Assembly: GCF_001889525.1 (NCBI RefSeq)
Contig: NZ_CP018192.1
Location: 620,001 to 684,000 of the forward strand
Origin: Granulibacter bethesdensis
Lineage (GTDB): Bacteria > Pseudomonadota > Alphaproteobacteria > Acetobacterales > Acetobacteraceae
Reading direction: 5' to 3'
DNA length: 64,000 nt
The notes under the pieces are model-generated. The model did not search any database. It was not told the DNA's origin and saw only the letters and a list, made by a program, of their open reading frames with translations. Both the position numbers and the translations under genes were made by a program. Below, one piece after another: positions 1-7,844 of this stretch (position 1 is its first letter; every line of letters begins with the position of its first letter).

Positions 1-1427
1 GCCGGGCGGTCCTGATCGCTGCGGTCTCTTTCACGGCCCCGCTCACGCTGCGGACGATCTCCACGCTCGCTGTTGCTGGGGCGCTCATGCACGACCTGAA
101 CGTCTTCAGGCTCCGGCAGGCGTCCGCGATGCAGGCGCAGCACGGCGACCGCCAGAGCCTCCGCATCACGGCCTTCCATCAGGATACGCGCCGCTTCACG
201 CTCGTCGTCAGAGATGGGGGCACTCAGGGCCGGGCTTTCCAGCATACGCTCCCGGTCACGGATGGAGATTTCCTCGACCGTCGGAACCGGGGTCCATTCA
301 GCGCGAATGCCAGCCGTGTGCAGAAGCTGATCGGCCTTCCGCTGACGGTTGACGGGGGCGATCAGCACGCTGACCCCCTTGCGTCCGGCGCGACCGGTGC
401 GACCGCTGCGATGCAGCAGGGTGGCGGAATTGGTCGGCAGATCGGCATGGATCACCAGATCCAGCGCGGGCAGATCGAGGCCGCGGGCCGCCACATCGGT
501 GGCGACACAGACGCGGGCCTGTCCCTCACGCAGCAGATGCAGGGCGCGGCTGCGTTCGGTCTGGCTCAGTTCGCCGGACAGTGCGACGGAGGAGAAGCCG
601 CGCTCCATCAGACTGGCCTGAAAATGGCGGACTTCCTCACGCGTGCCGCAGAATACCATGGCAATGGGAGCGTCGTAGAAACGCAGTACGTTCACCACCG
701 AGTGACGCGCCTCATGCGGCAGCACCCTCACGACGCGATAGTCGATATCGGCATGCGGCTTGTTGCGGGAAACGGTGTCGATGCGCAGCGCATTGGTCTG
801 GTAACGCTTGGCCAGCGCGGCGATTTCACGGGCGATAGTGGCGGAGAACAGCAGGGTGCGGCGTTCGGTGGGGGTGGCGTCGAGGATTTCCTCCAGCTCA
901 TCCCGGAAGCCGAGATCGAGCATTTCGTCGGCTTCGTCCAGCACCACGGCGCGGAGGCGGGAAAGATTCAGCCGCCCGCGTCCCAGATGATCGCACAGGC
1001 GGCCCGGCGTGCCGACGACGATATGGCAGCCGCGCTCCAGCGCCTGCGCTTCCCGTCTGGCATCCATGCCACCGATGCAGGAAACGACACGGGCGCCGGC
1101 AGGCCCGTACAGCCACAGCAATTCCTGCTGCACCTGCATGGCCAGTTCGCGGGTCGGGGCCACGATCAGCGCCAGCGGTGCACCGGCCTGGCCGAGCCGT
1201 TCGTCAGCGCCCAGCAGCGTGTCGGCCAGAGCCAGACCGTAGGCAACGGTCTTGCCGGAGCCGGTCTGGGCGGAGACCAGCAGATCGCGCTCGGCGGCAT
1301 CAGCGGTCAGAACAGCATCCTGCACGGGGGTCAGGCTGGTATAGCCCTTGGCATCCAGGGCTGCCTTCAGGGTTGGATGCAGCGCGGGAAACAGGGCTGG
1401 GGCTGATGCCTCGGCATGGGTGTTCAT
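1..1427 (-). CDS. DEAD-box ATP-dependent RNA helicase (C-terminus beyond window edge)
   Basis: Reading the minus strand from the ATG at 1427 gives MNTHAEASAPALF and stays open to the left edge (at least 475 codons), so the C-terminus is missing. The superfamily 2 RNA helicase motifs appear in order: Q-motif region LTPVQ near residue 33, Walker A AQTGSGKT near 54, PTRELA, TPGRL, DEAD near 165, SAT, then the C-terminal RecA lobe with ARGLD and HRSGRTGRAG. These enzymes unwind RNA duplexes with ATP during ribosome assembly or mRNA decay. After the core comes a charged Arg/Glu/Asp-rich tail (RERGRERDRSD), typical of the RNA-binding extensions of DeaD/CsdA-like or RhlE-like proteins. The exact subfamily cannot be decided without the C-terminus. 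About 210 noncoding bases separate its start from mntR upstream. Confidence 0.93.
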   Translation of the reverse strand, partial: MNTHAEASAPALFPALHPTLKAALDAKGYTSLTPVQDAVLTADAAERDLLVSAQTGSGKTVAYGLALADTLLGADERLGQAGAPLALIVAPTRELAMQVQQELLWLYGPAGARVVSCIGGMDARREAQALERGCHIVVGTPGRLCDHLGRGRLNLSRLRAVVLDEADEMLDLGFRDELEEILDATPTERRTLLFSATIAREIAALAKRYQTNALRIDTVSRNKPHADIDYRVVRVLPHEARHSVVNVLRFYDAPIAMVFCGTREEVRHFQASLMERGFSSVALSGELSQTERSRALHLLREGQARVCVATDVAARGLDLPALDLVIHADLPTNSATLLHRSGRTGRAGRKGVSVLIAPVNRQRKADQLLHTAGIRAEWTPVPTVEEISIRDRERMLESPALSAPISDDEREAARILMEGRDAEALAVAVLRLHRGRLPEPEDVQVVHERPSNSERGDRPQRERGRERDRSDQDRP

Positions 1428-1641
1428 GTCGGCATCCGCGTGCGTCGCGGCGGTATCGGAAAACATCAATGCATAAAATCCGGTCGGGGAGATGATGGAG
1501 GGCATTTCTTCAACGGGCCGCACGCCCATCCGTCATCAGCGGCCGATAGCCGACCCTATAGCAACATTCTCCACGCCGATCCCAGTATAAAGCGCGCTGC
1601 CCAGCCCCGCGTGAATGGCGGTTATGGCCGGGTGTTGCGGA

Positions 1642-2097
1642 TCAGTCCTGACCCGGTTCCAGCCGTCTGGTCCAGGCGGCGAACGCTTCCAGAGTCTCGT
1701 CACTGGCATGGTGTTCCATGCCTTCCGCATCCTGTAATGCAACTTCGGGTGAGATGCCGAGTATCCGCAGGAAGCGGAACACAATCTGATGCCGGTGGCG
1801 TGCACGTTGTGCCAGCGCTTCTCCCGCCGGAGTCAGCAGAATGGAGCGGTACGGCATGCTATTGACCAGACCATCCCGCGCCAGACGGGCAATGGTGCGG
1901 TTCACGGTGACATGGGTCACCCCCAGTGCACGGGCAATATCGATGGTGCGGGCCTGTCCATGGCGGGCGATCAGGTCGGCGATCAGCTCCACATAATCTT
2001 CGGCAATCTCGGTCTGCCGCGCTTCACGCGCACGTGTGAAGCGATTCTCAGGCGCCTCTAAGTCAGCAGAAACGGGTTGGGCAGGCTCAGCATTCAT
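1642..2097 (-). CDS. mntR: Manganese-responsive transcriptional regulator, MntR/DtxR family
   Basis: A 151-residue protein from the ATG at 2097 (MNAEPAQPVSADLEAP). A longer frame begins at 2154, but its extra residues do not resemble the family. A winged helix-turn-helix (about residues 34-95, including ALGVTHVTVNRTIARL) is followed by the metal-dependent dimerisation region. The candidate manganese ligands of the family are all visible: Asp/Glu in EDYVE, a His in RHRHQ, and the E-x-x-E-H cluster in AEGMEHH. MntR normally represses Mn(II) uptake genes such as mntH when the metal is bound. No manganese transporter is adjacent here, so its target must lie elsewhere. It is divergent from the glycosyltransferase gene across a 200-base spacer containing short inverted repeats around GATAGC/GCTATC that could be its own operator. 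Confidence 0.88.
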   Translation of the reverse strand: MNAEPAQPVSADLEAPENRFTRAREARQTEIAEDYVELIADLIARHGQARTIDIARALGVTHVTVNRTIARLARDGLVNSMPYRSILLTPAGEALAQRARHRHQIVFRFLRILGISPEVALQDAEGMEHHASDETLEAFAAWTRRLEPGQD

Positions 2098-2298
2098 GGG
2101 CCCGAGTGTCTCCGAACCCGTCTTGTGCCGCAAGGGTAAGGTTAAAGATAGCAATAGACATCAAAGGGTCGCTATCATTGCCCTTATCTTGCCACAAAGA
2201 TGAGATGATAGCGGTCGTCAGATCCGATGCAGCCCGCATCGTCGCAAACTATTTCATTCCGCCAGCGTGCCAGACAGAGCCAGGGATCATAATCGTCC

Positions 2299-3351
2299 AT
2301 GAAGATCGCGCAGATTTCACCTTTGTATGAGCGCGTTCCCCCCAGGCTGTACGGGGGTACGGAAAGAATCGTTTCCTTCCTGACGGAGGAACTGGTGGCG
2401 CAGGGCCACGAAGTCACGCTGTTCGCCAGCGGTGATTCGATTACCAAGGCCCGCCTTGTTTCCCCCTGCGATGTCGCATTGCGGCTGAATCCGGAGGTCA
2501 AGCTTGATCTGCCCTGGCATACGATGCAGCTGGAGCAGGTGCGTCAGATGGCGCACGAGTTCGACGTGCTGCATTTTCATACCGATCTGATCCATTTCCC
2601 GGTGGTGCGTCCCTTCTCCAGCCGGACACTGACGACATTGCATGGACGGCTGGATCTGAAGGATCTGCCCGGCTTTTATCGCATGTTCAGTGAAATCCCG
2701 GTCGTCTCCATCTCTGATAACCAGCGGGCACCAATGCCGCCGGTCAATTGGGCGGGAACAGTCCTGCATGGCCTGCCCGCCGATCTGCTGCCTTTCTCGG
2801 CTAATCCAAAAGGCGGATATTTCGCCTTCCTGGGCCGTATCTCCCCGGAAAAAGGCCCGGATCGGGCTATTGAGATCGCCACCCGCGCCGGAGTGCGGCT
2901 GAAGATTGCGGCCAAGGTCGACAAGGCCGACCAGCATTACTGGGATACGGTCATCAAGCCGATGGTCGATGCCAATCCGCTGGTTGAATATATCGGTGAG
3001 ATCAATGAGCAGCAGAAGACCGAATTTCTCGGTAACGCCACCGCGCTGCTGTTCCCGATCGACTGGCCGGAACCGTTCGGTCTGGTGATGATCGAGGCCA
3101 TGGCCTGCGGAACACCGGTGATCGCCTGGCGCAATGGCTCTGTGCCGGAAGTTATGCAGCATGGGAAAAGCGGTATGATCATCAGCAGCATGGATGAAGC
3201 CGTTGTCGCGGTGCGTCAGGTGGAAAGCATGGATCGCGCTGGTGTACGCGCCTGCTTTGATGAGCGTTTTACTGCTGCCCGCATGGCGCGTGATTATGTA
3301 CACTTGTACGAGCTGGCGGCGCAGGGGGCACCCCTCGCGCGGGTTGCCTAA
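2299..3351 (+). CDS. Glycosyltransferase family 4 protein
   Basis: A 350-residue GT-B fold glycosyltransferase. The N-terminal Rossmann start MKIAQISPLYERVPPRLYGG contains the glycine-rich acceptor-side loop (YGGTER). The C-terminal lobe shows LGRISPEKGPD near residue 177 and the retaining-enzyme motif EPFGLVMIEAMACGTPVIA near 258, where the first Glu contacts the nucleotide-sugar phosphate. Such enzymes transfer a sugar from a nucleotide donor to a glycan or lipid acceptor at the cytoplasmic face of the membrane. The acceptor cannot be read from sequence. The gene stands alone on the plus strand and converges with the polyphosphate-glucokinase-like gene. The galU and mutase genes further right could supply its donor sugars, but that is inference. 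Confidence 0.9.
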   Translation: MKIAQISPLYERVPPRLYGGTERIVSFLTEELVAQGHEVTLFASGDSITKARLVSPCDVALRLNPEVKLDLPWHTMQLEQVRQMAHEFDVLHFHTDLIHFPVVRPFSSRTLTTLHGRLDLKDLPGFYRMFSEIPVVSISDNQRAPMPPVNWAGTVLHGLPADLLPFSANPKGGYFAFLGRISPEKGPDRAIEIATRAGVRLKIAAKVDKADQHYWDTVIKPMVDANPLVEYIGEINEQQKTEFLGNATALLFPIDWPEPFGLVMIEAMACGTPVIAWRNGSVPEVMQHGKSGMIISSMDEAVVAVRQVESMDRAGVRACFDERFTAARMARDYVHLYELAAQGAPLARVA

Positions 3352-3373
3352 ATCCTTCTATCGGGTTGAACCC

Positions 3374-3398
3374 GGCGCAGATCATCATGGTCTGCGCC
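3374..3398. terminator. Hairpin between convergent genes
   Basis: Perfect 8-bp inverted repeat GGCGCAGA / TCTGCGCC with a 9-nt loop, lying between the convergent glycosyltransferase and ROK kinase genes. No T-run follows on either strand, so it may be a factor-assisted or mRNA 3'-end protecting structure rather than a full intrinsic terminator. Confidence 0.45.
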
Positions 3399-3415
3399 GA
3401 AGGTCCGATGACGGA

Positions 3416-4201
3416 TCAAACGCCGGAATGCTCGTTTCGCCACAGGGCAATGCCGCCGGTAATGCCTGCATCGTTCGAAACGATATGAACATTGCCCGGC
3501 AGATCTAAAGTGACCTCTTTTGCGTTGCCGCCTCCGATATAGAGCATATCGTAGCAGACGAGGTCATAGAGAATATCGATCACTTTTTGCACATGTCGGT
3601 TCCAGCGCTTCTGGCCTGATTTTTCCAGTGCGACGTGCCCAACGTAATCATTGTAGGTTTTCTTCCGGTGAACCGGATGGTGAGCCAGTTCCAGATGCGG
3701 AGTAAGCCGGCCATTGATAAACAGGGCGGTTCCGGCGCCGGTGCCGAGGGTCAGCACCATTTCAAGCCCGTGTCCCTGAATGACGCCCAGCCCCTGAATA
3801 TCGGCATCATTGGCCAGCCTTGCCGGAGCATGCAGCGCTGATCCCAGTTTTTCGGCAAGCGGGAAGTGCTTCCATGTCCCGGTGTCGAAATGGGGGGCGG
3901 TTAGAACCTTGCCATCCCGTACCATGCCTGGAAATCCGATGGAAATACGCTGGTAAGCGGGTAAAGGCTGCGCCAGTTTTTCCAGCGCTTCCAGCATGAT
4001 GTCGGGCGGGCAGGGATAGGGTGTCTTCACCCAGACCCGCGGCACGACCATCTGGCCGTCGCGGTCCAGTACTGAGGCTTTCAGCCCTGTCCCGCCAATA
4101 TCGATTGCCAGCGTGTAAGGCGCTTTTCCCCCAGTTTTTTCCCCCTGTGCCATGCCCTGAAGGGGATTGGAATTGGCTTGATCGTGACTGTCGTCGGGCA
4201 T
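3416..4201 (-). CDS. ppgK: ROK-family kinase, polyphosphate-glucokinase-like
   Basis: A 261-residue ROK-family sugar kinase. The phosphate-1 loop DIGGTGLKASVLD lies near residue 34, followed by GFPGMVRDG, LANDADIQGLG with the catalytic Asp, and the adenosine/phosphate loop LTLGTGAGTALF. The segment KTPYPCPPDIM resembles the region of polyphosphate glucokinases, so polyphosphate or ATP-dependent phosphorylation of glucose to glucose-6-phosphate is the likely reaction. The ROK zinc-cysteine motif is not present, as expected for this subfamily. The ATG at 4201 is preceded by an AGGA Shine-Dalgarno on the minus strand. It lies just downstream of the SsuBC-like transporter genes on the same strand, but a 63-base gap makes co-transcription uncertain. 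Confidence 0.83.
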   Translation of the reverse strand: MPDDSHDQANSNPLQGMAQGEKTGGKAPYTLAIDIGGTGLKASVLDRDGQMVVPRVWVKTPYPCPPDIMLEALEKLAQPLPAYQRISIGFPGMVRDGKVLTAPHFDTGTWKHFPLAEKLGSALHAPARLANDADIQGLGVIQGHGLEMVLTLGTGAGTALFINGRLTPHLELAHHPVHRKKTYNDYVGHVALEKSGQKRWNRHVQKVIDILYDLVCYDMLYIGGGNAKEVTLDLPGNVHIVSNDAGITGGIALWRNEHSGV

Positions 4202-4264
4202 GATTGTCCTGCCGCTTTCTATTGTAGCGGACGATCATGAAAGCACTCGGACCATAATGGCAAC

Positions 4265-4981
4265 TCACGCTGCCGCCAGAGCTTCCTTGACTCCCAGCAA
4301 TCCCAGCAATTCCAGGCGCAGGCTTGCAAATGCCGCATCGCCGGGACGGCGTGGGCGGGGAATTGAGATCGTTCGTTCGGCGGCAATCCGCCCGTGCTCC
4401 AGCACCACGACACGGTCCGCGAGCAACAGCGCCTCGTCGACATCATGTGTCACAAGCAGTACCGCCGTACGGTGAACCTCCCATAACCGCGCCACCAGGC
4501 TCTGCATCCGCAATCTGGTCAGGGCATCAAGCGCCGCGAAAGGTTCATCAAGCAGCAGGAGTTCCGGCGAGCGGACCAGTGCACGCGCCAGCCCAGCCCG
4601 TTGGGCTTCTCCGCCCGACAGGGTCAATGGCCAGGCGTCAGCGCGGTGCGCCAGTTCAACTTCGCGCAGGGCCTCCACGGCATGGTCGCGGGTGGGGCGG
4701 TCCTTTACGCCGAGCACGACGTTGCGCCACACATTCTTCCAGGGCAGCAACCGGGGTTCCTGAAACACCACCGCCCTGCGTTCCGGCAGGCGCAGATGGC
4801 CCTGTGATGGTGTATCCAGTCCGGAAAGAAGGCGCAGCAGAGTCGTTTTGCCAGAGCCGCTGCGGCCCAGCAGGGCCACGAATTCTCCCGGCGCGATATC
4901 AAGACTCAACCCGGATAAGATGGTTGTGCTGCCGAACTGCTGGTGTACCTTCTGCAGGGAAACGACGGGTGTTTGTGTCAT
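4265..4981 (-). CDS. ABC transporter ATP-binding protein, SsuB/TauB-like
   Basis: A 238-residue ATPase of the nitrate/sulfonate/taurine ABC class. Walker A GRSGSGKT is near residue 39, the Q-loop VFQEPRLLPW near 73, the signature LSGGEAQRAGLARAL near 120, Walker B LLLLDEP near 142, the D-loop ALD, and the H-loop HD in LVTHDVDEA. The phrase EPRLLPW is characteristic of SsuB/TauB/NrtD proteins. It would power import through the permease encoded immediately upstream (3-base gap), at the cytoplasmic face of the inner membrane. The substrate is probably an alkanesulfonate or a similar small organic compound, but no periplasmic binding protein is present to support a choice. Confidence 0.9.
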   Translation of the reverse strand: MTQTPVVSLQKVHQQFGSTTILSGLSLDIAPGEFVALLGRSGSGKTTLLRLLSGLDTPSQGHLRLPERRAVVFQEPRLLPWKNVWRNVVLGVKDRPTRDHAVEALREVELAHRADAWPLTLSGGEAQRAGLARALVRSPELLLLDEPFAALDALTRLRMQSLVARLWEVHRTAVLLVTHDVDEALLLADRVVVLEHGRIAAERTISIPRPRRPGDAAFASLRLELLGLLGVKEALAAA

Positions 4982-4984
4982 GGC

Positions 4985-5827
4985 TTATGCTCCAAGCCCT
5001 ACTGGACGCCAGCGCAGGGCGCGGGCCTCAATCCATCGTACAGCCTGATCAGCAATCAGCCCCAGCAGCGCATAAACCAGCAGCCCCACGATAATGATGT
5101 CGGTACGCAGGAATTCCCGGGCATCAATCATCATGAAGCCGATCCCACTGTCGGCATTGACCTGCTCGGCCACCACCAGACTCAGCCAGCCAATGCCCAC
5201 GGCATAGCGTAGACCGGTCAGAAAATGCGGAAGCGCCCCCGGCAGGACGATAGCGGTGATGGTTTCACGGCGGCTCAGCCCCAGCGTACGCCCAGCTTCC
5301 AGTAACTTGCGATCCACACTGCGGATGCCTGCGAACAGATTCAGATAGACCGGAAACACTGCCCCCAGCGCGACCAGAAGCACCTTGGGTGTTTCCCCGA
5401 TCCCAAACCAGAGGATGAACAAAGGCACCAGCGCCAGATGAGGCAGCACGCGCACCATCTGCATCGGGGTATCGACGATTTCCTCCCCCAGGCGGGTCAG
5501 ACCGGCCACCAGCGCCAGCACCGTGCCGGCACCGATCCCGATCACCAGCCCGGCACTGACGCGCAGCAGGGAGACCGACATATGGCCGATCAGCTCGCCA
5601 TCAATCAGTAAATCCCGGAAAGTTGCCAGAATGGTGAATGGCGCCGCGATGGTCCGGGTGGAGATCAGTCCGAAGCTCGATCCCGCCTGCCAGATCGCTA
5701 GAAGCAGAAGGAGAGAAACATACCGCCGTCCCCCCTGAAAGCGTCGGCTCAGTGTGTCCCGCAGGCTGGACCAGGACGGAAAGGCGGACACCGCTTTGGC
5801 TGGTCTTGTGAAAACGGACTCAGACAT
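4985..5827 (-). CDS. ABC transporter permease, SsuC/TauC-like
   Basis: A 280-residue inner-membrane permease with about six hydrophobic segments, the first near residues 38-55 (VSLLLLLAIWQAGSSFGL). The cytoplasmic coupling loop EAGRTLGLSRRETITAIVLP (EAA-type motif, around residue 178) marks the BPD transporter permease domain of the SsuC/TauC/NrtB group. It is the first gene of a two-gene unit with the ATPase. Its start at 5827 faces etfD across an AT-rich 266-base divergent spacer. A solute-binding protein (SsuA-like) and sulfonate-metabolising enzymes would normally be adjacent but are absent. Confidence 0.9.
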   Translation of the reverse strand: MSESVFTRPAKAVSAFPSWSSLRDTLSRRFQGGRRYVSLLLLLAIWQAGSSFGLISTRTIAAPFTILATFRDLLIDGELIGHMSVSLLRVSAGLVIGIGAGTVLALVAGLTRLGEEIVDTPMQMVRVLPHLALVPLFILWFGIGETPKVLLVALGAVFPVYLNLFAGIRSVDRKLLEAGRTLGLSRRETITAIVLPGALPHFLTGLRYAVGIGWLSLVVAEQVNADSGIGFMMIDAREFLRTDIIIVGLLVYALLGLIADQAVRWIEARALRWRPVGLGA

Positions 5828-5917
5828 GAAGCCTCCCGCCTATTTTCCGGCTGATTGTTTTCTGATGTGCAAACAGGTGTGATTTCTGATTAAATATCAT
5901 ATACTGTACGTGTGTCA

Positions 5918-5938
5918 ATCTTAATAACTATTTAAGAT
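5918..5938. promoter_or_regulatory. Palindrome in divergent promoter region (possible operator)
   Basis: Within an AT-rich stretch, the arms ATCTTA and TAAGAT are separated by 9 bases, giving a 21-bp dyad typical of a helix-turn-helix dimer site. It lies about 90 bases upstream of the permease start and 155 bases upstream of the ETF-QO start. No regulator gene is adjacent, so the binding protein is unknown. Confidence 0.35.
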
Positions 5939-5946
5939 AGTATTTT

Positions 5947-5977
5947 ATGCATGGTTTGAGAAAGGGTATCCATGCAT
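5947..5977. promoter_or_regulatory. Second inverted repeat in divergent promoter region
   Basis: Perfect 8-bp arms ATGCATGG and CCATGCAT with a 15-base spacer, about 10 bases from the neighbouring dyad. Its position between the transporter and etfD suggests an operator or a short structured leader. Function is inference only. Confidence 0.35.
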
Positions 5978-6093
5978 TCTGTTGCTTACTGGGAGCAGGA
6001 GGCACTGGTATCTCCGGTTTTTTTCGTTAGAACGCGCCTCTTGCCCGATGCGTTCGGACCATTGCCGCGGCGGGGCGGCCGGAGAGAATAAGC

Positions 6094-7767
6094 ATGAGCC
6101 AACACAACGAATCCCTTTGTTCCGATCCTGACATGCTGGAAGGAATCGAGCGGGAGTCGATGGATTTCGACGTGGTGATTGTCGGTGCCGGTCCTGCGGG
6201 CCTTTCAGCGGCGATCCGGCTGAAGCAGTTATCCTCTGATCTCACCGTATGCGTGGTGGAAAAGGGCAGTGAGGTCGGGGCACATATCCTCTCTGGTGCG
6301 GTGATTGAGCCGCGGGCGCTGGACGAACTGATCCCCGACTGGCGCGAAAAAGGGGCTCCGCTGCACACGGCTGCTTCGGAAGATCGGATGATGTATCTGA
6401 CCGAAACGGGGGGATTCCGGCTGCCAACCCCACCACAGATGCATAATGAAGGAAATTACATCGTCAGTCTGGGTAATTTTGTGCGCTGGCTCGGAGAGCA
6501 GGCCGAGGCGCTGGGGGTGGAGATTTACCCCGGTTTCGCAGCGGCAGGGCTGATTGAGGAAGAAGGCCGCATTACCGGTGTGATAACCGGTGATATGGGC
6601 GTGGGACGGGATGGTCATCCCGGTCCGAATTTCCAGCCGGGGATGGAACTGCGCGCCACCTACACGATTTTCGCGGAAGGCTGCCGGGGGTCGCTCAGCA
6701 AGAAGCTGATGCAGCGTTTCAACCTGAGGGATGGGGTGGACCCGCAGACCTACGGGATCGGCATCAAGGAGCTATGGGAAATCCCGAAAGAAAACCATCG
6801 TCCCGGGCTTATCGTGCATACGATGGGCTGGCCGATGGACAGCGCCACCTATGGCGGCTCATTCCTGTATCATTTCGGCGATAATCTGGTCTCCTACGGT
6901 TTTGTCGTCGGTCTGGATTACGCCAACCCGTGGCTTTCCCCGTTTGATGAGATGCAGCGGCTGAAAGCCCATCCCAAAATGCGAACGCATTTCGAAGGGG
7001 GGCGTCGCATCTCCTATGGTGCGCGTGCACTCAGCGAAGGTGGCCTGCAATCGATCCCGAAGCTGACTTTCCCAGGTGGATTGCTGGTCGGAGATGCGGC
7101 AGGTTTCCTGAACGTGCCAAAGATCAAGGGCACGCATACGGCGATGAAATCAGGGGTTTTGGCAGCGGAGGCGATTGCCGATGCCTTCATTGCCGATCGC
7201 GCAGCAGAGCCGGTCAGCTACACCGACAAGATCAGGGAAAGCTGGGTGTGGGAGGAACTGTCGGCGTCCCGGAATATCCGCCCCAGCTTCTCGCGGTTCG
7301 GCAATATTGGCGGTTTTCTGTATTCGGCAGTGGATACAGTGCTTTTCAAGGGGCGCGCGCCATGGACGCTTCATCATCAGCACCCGGACCACAAGACATT
7401 GCGCCCGGCGGAGCAGGTGCAAAGGATCGACTACCCCAAACCTGATGGCGTACTGACATTTGACCGCCTGTCCTCGGTTTATCTCAGTGGAACCAATCAT
7501 GAGGAACAGCAGCCGGTTCATCTGCGCCTGCGTGATCCCGGACTCTGGAAGTCGCTTAACTGGGATATTTTCCGTGCACCAGAGAGCCGCTACTGCCCGG
7601 CGGGTGTCTATGAGGTAGAACAGGCGGAGGATGGGCGCCCGGCTCTGAGAATCAATGCGCAGAACTGCGTGCACTGCAAAACATGCGACATCAAGGATCC
7701 AGATCAGAATATAGACTGGGCCGTGCCAGAGGGTGGTGGAGGCCCGAATTATCCCGGTGGGATGTAA
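6094..7767 (+). CDS. etfD: Electron transfer flavoprotein-ubiquinone oxidoreductase
   Basis: A 557-residue ETF-QO, the membrane-associated iron-sulfur flavoprotein that passes electrons from electron transfer flavoprotein to ubiquinone, linking acyl-CoA and amine dehydrogenation to the respiratory chain. The FAD dinucleotide-binding motif VVIVGAGPAGLSAA lies near residue 29. A second FAD-contacting motif LLVGDAAGFLNVPKIKGTH lies near 330. The C-terminal 4Fe-4S ligands appear in CVHCKTCDIKDP (near 527), with an upstream Cys in SRYCPAG. Length matches the family. The ETF subunits (etfA/etfB) are not in this window. A strong bidirectional hairpin terminator follows 9 bases after the stop. Confidence 0.96.
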   Translation: MSQHNESLCSDPDMLEGIERESMDFDVVIVGAGPAGLSAAIRLKQLSSDLTVCVVEKGSEVGAHILSGAVIEPRALDELIPDWREKGAPLHTAASEDRMMYLTETGGFRLPTPPQMHNEGNYIVSLGNFVRWLGEQAEALGVEIYPGFAAAGLIEEEGRITGVITGDMGVGRDGHPGPNFQPGMELRATYTIFAEGCRGSLSKKLMQRFNLRDGVDPQTYGIGIKELWEIPKENHRPGLIVHTMGWPMDSATYGGSFLYHFGDNLVSYGFVVGLDYANPWLSPFDEMQRLKAHPKMRTHFEGGRRISYGARALSEGGLQSIPKLTFPGGLLVGDAAGFLNVPKIKGTHTAMKSGVLAAEAIADAFIADRAAEPVSYTDKIRESWVWEELSASRNIRPSFSRFGNIGGFLYSAVDTVLFKGRAPWTLHHQHPDHKTLRPAEQVQRIDYPKPDGVLTFDRLSSVYLSGTNHEEQQPVHLRLRDPGLWKSLNWDIFRAPESRYCPAGVYEVEQAEDGRPALRINAQNCVHCKTCDIKDPDQNIDWAVPEGGGGPNYPGGM

Positions 7768-7776
7768 TGAAAAAGC

Positions 7777-7815
7777 AAAAGCGGCCCGACTGAAAATCGG
7801 GCCGCTTTTTTTAAT
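7777..7815. terminator. Bidirectional intrinsic terminator
   Basis: Perfect 13-bp stem (arms 7777-7789 and 7797-7809, core AGCGGCCCGA/TCGGGCCGCT) with a 7-base loop. A run of seven T follows on the plus strand. On the minus strand GCTTTTT follows the stem. It ends both etfD and the convergent giant repeat-protein gene. Confidence 0.93.
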
Positions 7816-7844
7816 GGCTGATAAAAGCAGAATACAAAAAGGCG

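Noticed and set aside
87-1406. Plus-strand frame of 439 codons over the helicase
   Set aside because: The minus strand encodes all DEAD-box motifs; the plus frame has no family features.
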